Shown one piece after another: positions 1 through 5,514 of a stretch of DNA of 6,106 nucleotides. The stretch is taken from NCBI GenBank assembly GCA_012512545.1, contig JAAZDZ010000479.1, forward strand, positions 1 through 6,106, in the 5' to 3' direction. The DNA comes from Alcaligenaceae bacterium. GTDB lineage: Bacteria; Pseudomonadota; Gammaproteobacteria; Burkholderiales; Burkholderiaceae_B. The position numbers and the translations under genes were made by a program. The notes under the pieces were generated by a model. The model was given only the letters and a program-made list of their open reading frames with translations. It made no database searches and was not told the origin of the DNA. The number at the start of each line of letters is the position of its first letter. The first letter of the stretch is position 1.

Positions 1-993
1 GACATCAACCGCTTCGTCCAGCCCGTCTCCCAGGCGCAGACCGCGCACACGCTGCACGAACTTTTCAGTGAACTCATCGTAGACATCGCGATGAATGTAG
101 AAACGCGTGGGGGCGATGCAGACCTGGCCCGCATTGCGAAACTTGCCTGCTGCCAGCATGGCAACCGCCTGGTCGATATCCGCATCTTCGCAGACGATGG
201 CCGGTGCGTGGCCGCCGAGCTCCATGGTGGCGCGCTTGAGGTCTTTTGCTGCCTGCTGCGCCAGCAGTTTGCCCACAACAGTCGAGCCGGTGAATGAGAA
301 CTTGGCGACATCGTGATGCGACAGCAGATACGACGAGACTTCCGCCGGGACACCGAATACCGCATTGATGGCGCCCGCCGGGAGCCCGGCGTCGTGCAGC
401 GCCCGTACCAGCTCAAGCCCGGTAGCGGGAGTTTCCTCGGCAAGCTTGATCACCAGCGTGCAGCCTGCGGCCAAAGCGCCCGCCATTTTGCGCGCAGGCG
501 TAATGGCGGGGAAATTCCACGGCGTGAAAGCCACGCAGACGCCCACCGGCTGATGCATGACGGTAATGCGCTGCTGAGGCGTTCTTCCGGGAACAACACG
601 GCCATAGGTGCGGCGGCCTTCCTCGGCGTACCAGTCGAATGTTTCCGCCGAGGCCAGTACTTCCAGGCGCGCTTCCTTTCTGGTTTTACCCTGTTCCAGC
701 GTCATGATGCCGGCAATGGTGTCTGCGCGTTCGCGGATCAGGTCGGCCGCCCGCCTGAGGATGGCCCCGCGCTCCAGCGCCGACATGACGCTCCAGCTCT
801 CGAAGGCCGCCTGCGCGCTGACAACCGCGGCTTCGAGATCGGCCTGCGTCGCATGTGGCAGGCTGCCGATTTTTTCTTCAGTCAGGGGGTTGATGACAGA
901 CTCAACCTTGCGTGTCTGAGCCTCCAGCCATTCCCCATTGATATAGAGCTGCAAAACAGGGTATTTCAACTCTTGCAATGTTTTCTTCAACAT
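1..993 (-). CDS. Aldehyde dehydrogenase, succinate-semialdehyde dehydrogenase-like (partial, N-terminal 331 aa)
   Basis: Oxidises an aldehyde to a carboxylic acid with NAD(P)+ in the cytoplasm; the family resemblance is to succinate-semialdehyde and related semialdehyde dehydrogenases, but the substrate cannot be read from sequence. Reading leftward, the protein begins MLKKTLQELK and has no stop before the window edge, so about 150 C-terminal residues of a usual ~480 are missing. Visible motifs: TPWNFP at 157-162 with the oxyanion Asn160; Lys183 in VIKLAEETP, which contacts the cofactor; the FTGS turn of the Rossmann fold at 234-237; the general base Glu258 in MELGG; and the nucleophile Cys292 in NAGQVC. 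Leu184 replaces the proline common in this subgroup (VIKPAEETP). The start is firm: an AAGGA ribosome site lies 6 bases upstream and an in-frame TGA sits just before it. It is divergent from the transporter gene at 1252. A semialdehyde specificity is likely but unproven. Confidence 0.9.
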   Translation of the reverse strand, partial: MLKKTLQELKYPVLQLYINGEWLEAQTRKVESVINPLTEEKIGSLPHATQADLEAAVVSAQAAFESWSVMSALERGAILRRAADLIRERADTIAGIMTLEQGKTRKEARLEVLASAETFDWYAEEGRRTYGRVVPGRTPQQRITVMHQPVGVCVAFTPWNFPAITPARKMAGALAAGCTLVIKLAEETPATGLELVRALHDAGLPAGAINAVFGVPAEVSSYLLSHHDVAKFSFTGSTVVGKLLAQQAAKDLKRATMELGGHAPAIVCEDADIDQAVAMLAAGKFRNAGQVCIAPTRFYIHRDVYDEFTEKFVQRVRGLRLGDGLDEAVDV

Positions 994-999
994 GACTCA

Positions 1000-1004
1000 T
1001 CCTT
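1000..1004 (-). promoter_or_regulatory. Ribosome binding site of the left ALDH
   Basis: AAGGA on the minus strand, 6 bases before the ATG at 993-991. It fixes the start, because the overlapping ATG at 1000-998 is in another frame and an in-frame TGA (999-997) closes the frame upstream. Confidence 0.75.
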
Positions 1005-1057
1005 GTTAAAAATCATGAACGGGGCCCGCCGCGAAGGTAGAACCGCACCGCTTCCCT

Positions 1058-1087
1058 TTTATAAGTTGGCCCAGGCGCACAGGCCAA
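1058..1087 (-). promoter_or_regulatory. Candidate sigma-70 promoter for the left ALDH
   Basis: On the minus strand, TTGGCC (1087-1082) is followed after an 18-bp spacer by TATAAA (1063-1058). The -35 matches TTGACA at 4 of 6 positions and the -10 matches TATAAT at 5 of 6. Transcription would begin near 1050 and give a leader of roughly 55-60 bases. This is a consensus match by eye; the -10 is the stronger half. Confidence 0.4.
1066..1087. repeat. Spaced inverted repeat, possible operator over the ALDH promoter
   Basis: TTGGCC at 1066-1071 and GGCCAA at 1082-1087 form 6-bp inverted arms separated by 10 bp. The right arm is the same sequence as the candidate -35 of the ALDH promoter and the left arm abuts its -10, so a dimer bound here would be placed to block transcription. 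Arms this short can arise by chance in a 258-bp gap, so the operator role is only a suggestion. Confidence 0.3.
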
Positions 1088-1137
1088 TCAGATTTGCCGA
1101 ATAGACTCTTCAAATGTTCAAAACCCGTATTAACCCG

Positions 1138-1152
1138 CAAGCGCAGCGCTTG
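1138..1152. repeat. 15-bp palindrome, candidate operator upstream of the MFS gene
   Basis: CAAGCGC-A-GCGCTTG is perfectly symmetrical, with two 7-bp arms around one central A. Its right end overlaps the -35-like TTGACG at 1150-1155. The position in a divergent intergenic region, about 100 bp before the transporter start, suits a transcription factor binding site. The cognate regulator is not in this window, and the sequence does not match an operator I can name. Confidence 0.4.
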
Positions 1153-1195
1153 ACGTCACAGCCCGCCTACCAAGAAAAAATGCTACGGGTAGAAT
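1150..1195 (+). promoter_or_regulatory. Promoter-like elements for the MFS gene (weak)
   Basis: TTGACG (1150-1155) matches the -35 consensus at 5 of 6 positions, but at 16-18 bp spacing it is followed only by A-rich sequence (AGAAAA, 1173-1178) with no good -10. A good -10 match, TAGAAT (1190-1195, 5 of 6), has no convincing -35 at the right distance. The promoter is probably within this interval but cannot be fixed. TTGACG also contains part of an 8-bp palindrome TGACGTCA (1151-1158). Confidence 0.3.
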
Positions 1196-1238
1196 GAACA
1201 GGCAGAGGATTCAGGCAGTCGCCTGGAGCAGCACATAC

Positions 1239-1243
1239 AGGAG
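1239..1243 (+). promoter_or_regulatory. Ribosome binding site of the MFS gene
   Basis: AGGAG with 8 bases before the GTG at 1252. It supports GTG initiation and argues against the ATG at 1194, which opens a different, short frame. Confidence 0.75.
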
Positions 1244-1251
1244 ACTCGCCC

Positions 1252-2514
1252 GTGAACACCCCTTCAGAAAGTCGATGGTATTTCGGTTGGAATATTGTCG
1301 CTGCTTCTGCCGTTCTCACTCTGCTGACCGTCGGCCTGCGCATGAGCATCGGGCCGTTTTTTCTTCCGATTGCTGAAGACCTCGGCTTCAGCCGAAGCCT
1401 GCTGGCCAGTATTGTGGCGGTGGGGATGCTGTTCTATGGCGTGGGCATGCCTTTTGTGGGCCAGATGGTAAACAGCTGGGGAACGCGCAATGTGCTCCTG
1501 CTTGGCACGGTCATGATTATGGTCGCCATTATCTGGACAATCCAGGCAACCGGCCCCATCAGCTTCATGCTGTCCTTCGGCATCCTGCTGTCCCTGGGCC
1601 TGTCCTTTGTCAGCCCGGTGGCGTTCACGCCCATCATCGCCCGCTGGTTCACCCGCCAGCGCGGCGCCGCGCTGTTCTTTCTGTCCACCGGCTCCATGGC
1701 GGGCATTGCGCTGGCCACACCCGCTCTGGGCTTCTCGATTCCTCAATGGGGCTGGCGCGAAACCATGGTTGGCTATGGCGTGCTGATGACGCTCATCACC
1801 ATTCCGCTTGCTCTCTGGATCATGCGTGAAAACGCCCCTGAAGGCACCGACACGCTGCCTGACACGACGCCCGCCGCAACCCCCGCGCGCACTGCTGTGC
1901 CCCCGCCAATGGCCTCTTTGTGCGTGAGCGATGCCGTACGCAGTCGTCCATTCTGGCAGGTAGTGCTGGGGCTGTTCGCCTGCGGGTACAGCATGAACCT
2001 GCTAGGCACTCATGGCGTGCCCATGCTGGTGGATCATGGCTACGATTCGCTGGTGGCGTCGTTCGGCATTGGCCTGATAGGCTTTGCCGCCATTTTCAGC
2101 ACCATTGTGCTGGGCAGGTTGTCCGACCGGCTGCCACGCCGCAACCTCCTGGCCGCTATCTATTTCATTCGCGGCCTGGGGTTCTTCGGCCTTCTGCTCG
2201 TGGTGAGCCACCTGCAGCTTTACACTGTCGCTCTCATCGGCGGCATTGTCTGGGCAGGCAGCATTGCGCTGTCGTCAGCCATTCTGGCCGATGTCTACGG
2301 CATCCGCCTGGTAGGGGTACTCTATGGCTGGACTTACCTCGGCCACCAGATCGGCGGCATGATCAGTTCCTGGCTGGGCGGCTGGGCCTACGAGACCTTC
2401 GGCACACACTGGATAGCGTTCGGCAGCACAGGCGTGCTGCTGTTCGTTGCGGGCTGGGTATCGCTGCGCCTGCCCAAGCCAGGCGATTACACCGTGCAGC
2501 CGCGCGCAGCCTGA
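1252..2514 (+). CDS. MFS transporter, MCT/OFA-like
   Basis: A 420-residue inner-membrane carrier of the major facilitator superfamily, starting at GTG. Twelve hydrophobic segments can be drawn, roughly at 11-30, 50-70, 80-98, 103-125, 138-160, 171-190, 234-255, 268-288, 299-318, 321-345, 353-376 and 386-406. A Pro/Thr/Ala-rich cytoplasmic loop at about 193-230 separates the two six-helix halves. The loop between helices 8 and 9 carries a clear motif A (GRLSDRLPRR, 288-297), while the copy between helices 2 and 3 (GQMVNSWGTRN) is degenerate. The FGWNIVAAS opening and the RWFTRQRG loop near 131-138 resemble monocarboxylate/oxalate-formate type carriers, so a small organic acid is the likeliest substrate (inference). 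It is the first plus-strand gene after a divergent promoter region and probably supplies substrate to the two enzymes downstream. Confidence 0.9.
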   Translation: MNTPSESRWYFGWNIVAASAVLTLLTVGLRMSIGPFFLPIAEDLGFSRSLLASIVAVGMLFYGVGMPFVGQMVNSWGTRNVLLLGTVMIMVAIIWTIQATGPISFMLSFGILLSLGLSFVSPVAFTPIIARWFTRQRGAALFFLSTGSMAGIALATPALGFSIPQWGWRETMVGYGVLMTLITIPLALWIMRENAPEGTDTLPDTTPAATPARTAVPPPMASLCVSDAVRSRPFWQVVLGLFACGYSMNLLGTHGVPMLVDHGYDSLVASFGIGLIGFAAIFSTIVLGRLSDRLPRRNLLAAIYFIRGLGFFGLLLVVSHLQLYTVALIGGIVWAGSIALSSAILADVYGIRLVGVLYGWTYLGHQIGGMISSWLGGWAYETFGTHWIAFGSTGVLLFVAGWVSLRLPKPGDYTVQPRAA

Positions 2515-2577
2515 CACCCGCCGCGCCACGTTATTGCATTAACAATTTATCGCATCACATATCAGTCGATGCTTTTC
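2515..2577 (+). promoter_or_regulatory. A+T-rich gap before the flavoprotein gene; internal promoter possible
   Basis: The 78 bp between the transporter stop and the flavoprotein start hold a conspicuously A+T-rich patch (about 2530-2563) in otherwise G+C-rich DNA. A -35-like TTGCAT (2534-2539) and a loose -10 (CATATC, about 2558-2563) are present, but neither match is strong. I see no hairpin followed by a T-run, so read-through from the transporter gene is as likely as a separate start. Confidence 0.25.
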
Positions 2578-2583
2578 AGGGAG
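2578..2583 (+). promoter_or_regulatory. Ribosome binding site that selects the flavoprotein start
   Basis: AGGGAG with 9 bases before the ATG at 2593. It lies inside the longer reading frame that opens at ATG 2569, and no comparable site precedes 2569, so initiation at 2593 is favoured. Confidence 0.7.
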
Positions 2584-2592
2584 AAGCCTCAC

Positions 2593-3579
2593 ATGCACCC
2601 AACCGTTTCAGAGCTCTACAGCCAGCTGCGCCTGCCGGTCATCTGTTCACCCATGTTCATTGTGTCGGGGCCTGAACTTGTCATCGCCCAATGCGCCAAT
2701 GGCGTGGTCGGCTCCATGCCTTCGCTGAATGCCCGGCCCCAGGAACAGTTATCGCCCTGGCTGACCCAGATCGAAACCGCGCTGGCCGACCTGCGCGCGC
2801 GCGAACCTGACCGCATCATCGCCCCCTATGCCATCAACCTCATTATTCATACCTCCAATGATCGCGTAGACAGCGACCTGGAAGTCTGCGCCCAGCACAA
2901 GGTGCCCATCATCATCACCAGCCTGAGCGCGCCCCACCGCGTGGTGGATGCCGCCCATAACTGGGGAGGCAAGGTGTTTCACGACATCACCACGGTGCGT
3001 CATGCTGAAAAAGCGCTGGAAGGCGGTGTGGACGGCCTGATTCTGGTCACTGCGGGAGCGGGCGGCCACGCCGGCACCACCAACCCCATGGCGCTGGTGG
3101 GCGAAATCCGCCGCTTCTACGATGGCCCGCTGATTCTTTCTGGCGCTATTTCGCGTGGCGACGATATCGCAGCCGCCCGGGCGATGGGCGCAGATTTCGC
3201 CTATATCGGCACCCGCTTCATCGCAAGCACGGAAGCCAACGCCGTCGAAGGTTACAAACAGACCATTGTCGATTCCGGCTCGAAAGACATTCTCTACACC
3301 CCCTTCTTCACCGGCATTCCCGGCAACTACCTCAAGCCCAGCATTGCCGCTGCGGGCCTGGATCCAGACAACCTGCCGACTGTAGACAAAAGCTCCGCCA
3401 ACTTCGGTTCGTCCCGCAAGAAAGCCTGGAAAGATATCTGGGGCGCGGGCCAGGGGGTTGGCAATATTGAGTCCGTGCAGCCCGTGGCAGACATCGTCGC
3501 CCAGATGGAAAGCGAGTACCGCGCCAGCCTGCAGCGCATTGGCAGCGACCATTTCTCCCGCCAGGAGGCATTGCTGTAA
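2593..3579 (+). CDS. Nitronate monooxygenase family FMN flavoprotein (2-nitropropane dioxygenase-like)
   Basis: A 328-residue TIM-barrel flavoprotein. Characterised members use FMN and O2 to oxidise alkyl nitronates to carbonyl compounds and nitrite; the fold is shared with the FabK enoyl-ACP reductases, so the name gives family more than substrate. Visible features: the first strand VICSPMFIVS (16-25), where the phosphate/flavin-binding face begins; GGHAG at 157-161, whose His159 corresponds to the catalytic histidine of nitronate monooxygenases; LSGAISRG (182-189) and YIGTRFIAS (204-212), the FMN phosphate-binding segments; and GAGQGVG (284-290) near the C-terminus. The start at 2593 is chosen over 2569 because an AGGGAG site precedes it and the protein then begins MHPTVSELY at normal family length. 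The stop overlaps the next start by one base. The SPMFIVS/AQCANGVVGS beginning is unlike that of well-studied class I enzymes, so activity on nitronates is unproven. Confidence 0.85.
   Translation: MHPTVSELYSQLRLPVICSPMFIVSGPELVIAQCANGVVGSMPSLNARPQEQLSPWLTQIETALADLRAREPDRIIAPYAINLIIHTSNDRVDSDLEVCAQHKVPIIITSLSAPHRVVDAAHNWGGKVFHDITTVRHAEKALEGGVDGLILVTAGAGGHAGTTNPMALVGEIRRFYDGPLILSGAISRGDDIAAARAMGADFAYIGTRFIASTEANAVEGYKQTIVDSGSKDILYTPFFTGIPGNYLKPSIAAAGLDPDNLPTVDKSSANFGSSRKKAWKDIWGAGQGVGNIESVQPVADIVAQMESEYRASLQRIGSDHFSRQEALL
3563..3568 (+). promoter_or_regulatory. Strong ribosome binding site inside the flavoprotein gene for the crotonase
   Basis: A full AGGAGG lies within the last codons of the flavoprotein gene, 10 bases before the ATG at 3579. 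With the TAATG stop/start overlap at 3577-3581 it indicates coupled translation and roughly matched amounts of the two enzymes. Confidence 0.8.
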
Positions 3580-4319
3580 TGATCCGTTCCGAATACCACA
3601 ACCACGGCCTGGTGCTGACCATAGACCGGGCTGAGCAACGCAATGCCCTGAATGTGGAAATGTATGGGCAATTGAAGGCCGGACTGCAGCAGGCGCAGGA
3701 TAACCCCGACTGCCATTCCGTCATCATCCGCGGCAGCGGGGGCGTATTCACCGCTGGCAACGATCTCAAGGATTTCCAACAGCCCCGCGCGGGTGGCGAC
3801 AGCGCCGGTCTATCCTTTCTGCGCACCCTGATCAACATTGACGTGCCGGTGATTGCCGCTGTGGAAGGCTATGCCATCGGCATTGGCGCCACATTGCTGC
3901 AACATTGCGATTTCGTCTATGCCGATGATTCCGCCTTCTTCAGCCTGCCTTTTGTCTCCATGGGACTTTGCCCTGAAGGCGGCTCCAGCCAGATACTGGA
4001 ACGCATTGCGGGGCGACGCAAGTCAAGCGAATGGCTGCTGCTGGGAGACCGCTTCAGCGCCCGCGAAGCCGCTGAAGCGGGGCTGCTGACGGCCTTGTCA
4101 GAACCCGGCCAGGCCATGGCTGATGCCCGGGCCACCGCCGCCAAGCTGGCCGAAAAACCCATACAGGCGCTGCGCCTGACCAAACGCATGCTGCGCGAAC
4201 CAGGCCGCGCCGAACTCATGGCTGTACTGGACAGCGAAAGAGAACTGTTCCGCGAACGCCTGAATTCTGAAGAAGCACAGCAGGTCTTCAGGAATTTCTT
4301 TGAGCGCTCAAAGAAATAA
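3579..4319 (+). CDS. Crotonase-fold enzyme, probable enoyl-CoA isomerase type rather than hydratase
   Basis: A 246-residue cytoplasmic acyl-CoA enzyme of the enoyl-CoA hydratase/isomerase family, close to the usual ~255. The oxyanion-hole segments are present: FTAGNDL (57-63) and GYAIGIG (97-103). Compared with rat mitochondrial hydratase, the two catalytic glutamates (Glu144, Glu164) fall by hand alignment at Thr105 (GIGATL) and Phe125 (SLPFVSMG), so ordinary hydration of trans-2-enoyl-CoA is unlikely. Instead Glu133 in GLCPEGGSS sits where Eci1/ECI2-type delta3,delta2-enoyl-CoA isomerases carry their catalytic glutamate, and the GNDL oxyanion motif is also shared with ECI2. Double-bond shifting is therefore the best guess; another crotonase reaction remains possible. 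The start overlaps the flavoprotein stop (TAATG) and has AGGAGG 10 bases upstream. It ends 11 bp from the convergent amidohydrolase gene. Confidence 0.87.
   Translation: MIRSEYHNHGLVLTIDRAEQRNALNVEMYGQLKAGLQQAQDNPDCHSVIIRGSGGVFTAGNDLKDFQQPRAGGDSAGLSFLRTLINIDVPVIAAVEGYAIGIGATLLQHCDFVYADDSAFFSLPFVSMGLCPEGGSSQILERIAGRRKSSEWLLLGDRFSAREAAEAGLLTALSEPGQAMADARATAAKLAEKPIQALRLTKRMLREPGRAELMAVLDSERELFRERLNSEEAQQVFRNFFERSKK
4294..4317. repeat. Perfect 24-bp palindrome at the convergent junction
   Basis: Twelve-base arms (ATTTCTTTGAGC and its exact complement) meet with no spacer between 4305 and 4306. It spans the last codons of the crotonase gene, encoding part of FFERSKK, and the first base of its stop; it begins 13 bp beyond the stop of the opposing amidohydrolase gene. 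In RNA it could fold as a 10-bp, A/U-rich stem with a GCGC loop in transcripts of either strand. No T-run follows on either side, so it is not a textbook intrinsic terminator. A shared 3'-end stem or a protein-binding site is possible. Confidence 0.55.
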
Positions 4320-4330
4320 GGCAAGCGTGG

Positions 4331-5503
4331 TCAAACCGGCAGGCGGCCTTCCTTGAGCAGGGCCGCCACCAGCCGCACCCAATAGCGCACGCCCAGGGGC
4401 AGCAGGGCGTCGTTGAAATCGTACTTGGGGTTATGCAGCGAAGCACTCTGCTCGCCGTTGCCCATCCAGATATACACGCCCGGAATGGCCTGGCTCATGA
4501 AGGAAAAATCCTCCGACGCCATGCTGGCGGGCAGATCGCGTTGCACATTCTGCGCACCCAGCAGGTCTGTCAGCACCCCGGCGCAGATATCGGCATGTTC
4601 CGCATTATTGATGGTGGCCGGGTAGCGAGCCTGGTAATCCAGTTCGGCTTCCAGCCCATGCAAAGATGCCACTGCGGCAACGGTTTCGCGAAAACGCTGT
4701 TCAATGCGTTGCCGTTGCGGCATGTCGAAGCAGCGCAGCGTGCCACGCAGCTTCACTTCTTCAGGCATGACATTGAAAGTGTCGCCCGCATTGAAGCTGG
4801 TCACGCTCAAGACCGCCGGTTTGTGCGCTTCCTGTTCGCGGCTGATCAGGGCCGGTAGCTGCGTGACAAGCTGGCAGGCCGCCAGCAAAGTATCTTTGCC
4901 CAGATGAGGCATGGCCGCATGGCAGCCCTGACCGCGCAAGGTGAGCGAGAAAATATCGAATGCCGCCATGACCGGCCCGCCATGCACGGCCGCCACGCCA
5001 ACCGGCAGGCCAGGCCAGTTGTGCATGCTGTAGACGGCCTGCACCGGAAAACGCTCGAACAGGCCGTCTTCCATCATGACGCGGGCGCCGCCCTCGTTTT
5101 CTTCAGCAGGCTGGAAGATGAAGACAACGGAACCACGGAAATCAGGATTAGCAGCCAGATGGCGGGCGGCTCCCAGCAGCATGGTGGTATGGCCATCGTG
5201 CCCACAGGCATGCATGCGCCCTTCATGGGCAGATACATAAGCCACATCGTTGAGTTCCGTGATGTGCAAGGCATCCATATCGGCGCGCAAGCCAATGGCC
5301 GGGCCTTCGCCCAAGGCACCGTGCAACACGCCCACTACACCTGTACCTGCCAGACCCTGGTGGACTTCCAGCCCCCAGCTTTTCAAGAGTCCGGCCACTC
5401 GATCCGAAGTACGGTGCTCCTCGAAAGCCGTTTCAGGATGGCGGTGGAAGTCGTGGCGCCATTCCTGCAGGTCTTGAAGTTCGTTGGCGCTGAGCTCAAT
5501 CAT
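4331..5503 (-). CDS. M20 family metal-dependent amidohydrolase (HipO/ILR1-like)
   Basis: A 390-residue cytoplasmic hydrolase that cleaves N-acyl amino acids or similar amides, like hippurate hydrolases and plant IAA-amino acid hydrolases. The length is typical. Motifs in order: RHDFHRHPE (16-24); LRADMDAL (72-79); HACGHDGH (98-105) with metal ligands Cys100 and His102; QPAEENEGG (131-139) with the general base Glu134 and ligand Glu135; MHNWPG with ligand His161; the lid-domain CHAAMPHLGKD (194-204), whose His195 contacts the substrate across the dimer; NVMPEEVKLRGT; MASEDF (328-333); and LHNPKYDFND with ligand His357. All metal ligands are present, so it should be active. The start has AAGGA 6 bases upstream, overlapping the stop of the preceding ALDH gene, so the two form an operon. 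The acyl and amine parts of the substrate are unknown. Confidence 0.92.
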   Translation of the reverse strand: MIELSANELQDLQEWRHDFHRHPETAFEEHRTSDRVAGLLKSWGLEVHQGLAGTGVVGVLHGALGEGPAIGLRADMDALHITELNDVAYVSAHEGRMHACGHDGHTTMLLGAARHLAANPDFRGSVVFIFQPAEENEGGARVMMEDGLFERFPVQAVYSMHNWPGLPVGVAAVHGGPVMAAFDIFSLTLRGQGCHAAMPHLGKDTLLAACQLVTQLPALISREQEAHKPAVLSVTSFNAGDTFNVMPEEVKLRGTLRCFDMPQRQRIEQRFRETVAAVASLHGLEAELDYQARYPATINNAEHADICAGVLTDLLGAQNVQRDLPASMASEDFSFMSQAIPGVYIWMGNGEQSASLHNPKYDFNDALLPLGVRYWVRLVAALLKEGRLPV

Positions 5504-5509
5504 TGTGCA

Positions 5510-5514
5510 TCCTT
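5510..5514 (-). promoter_or_regulatory. Ribosome binding site of the amidohydrolase, overlapping the ALDH stop
   Basis: AAGGA on the minus strand, 6 bases before the ATG at 5503-5501. It shares bases with the TAA stop (5515-5513) of the upstream aldehyde dehydrogenase gene, so ribosomes finishing that gene can restart directly. Confidence 0.7.

Noticed and set aside
313..1104. 263-codon plus-strand open frame antisense to the left ALDH
   Set aside because: The opposite strand encodes an ALDH with all expected motifs. This frame is Arg/Gln-rich, has no recognisable domain, and is the kind of shadow frame common in G+C-rich DNA.
1151..1158. TGACGTCA as a specific known bacterial operator
   Set aside because: The 8-bp palindrome is real but short, and I could not tie it to a named regulator, so it is mentioned only with the promoter-like elements.
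1194..1376. 60-codon plus-strand frame beginning in the divergent gap
   Set aside because: It overlaps the transporter start in another frame, has no good ribosome site, and the AGGAG at 1239-1243 points to the GTG at 1252 instead.
1920..2675. 251-codon plus-strand frame overlapping the transporter and flavoprotein genes
   Set aside because: It is out of frame with two well-supported proteins, shows no membrane or enzyme motif, and is rich in Arg, Pro and His as expected of a shifted frame.
2749..3552. 267-codon minus-strand frame antisense to the flavoprotein gene
   Set aside because: No ribosome site or domain seen, and the plus strand clearly encodes the flavoprotein; treated as a shadow.
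4294..4330. Canonical bidirectional intrinsic terminator between the convergent genes
   Set aside because: The palindrome can form a stem, but neither strand has a following T-run and the stem is mostly A/U, so a standard Rho-independent terminator is not supported.
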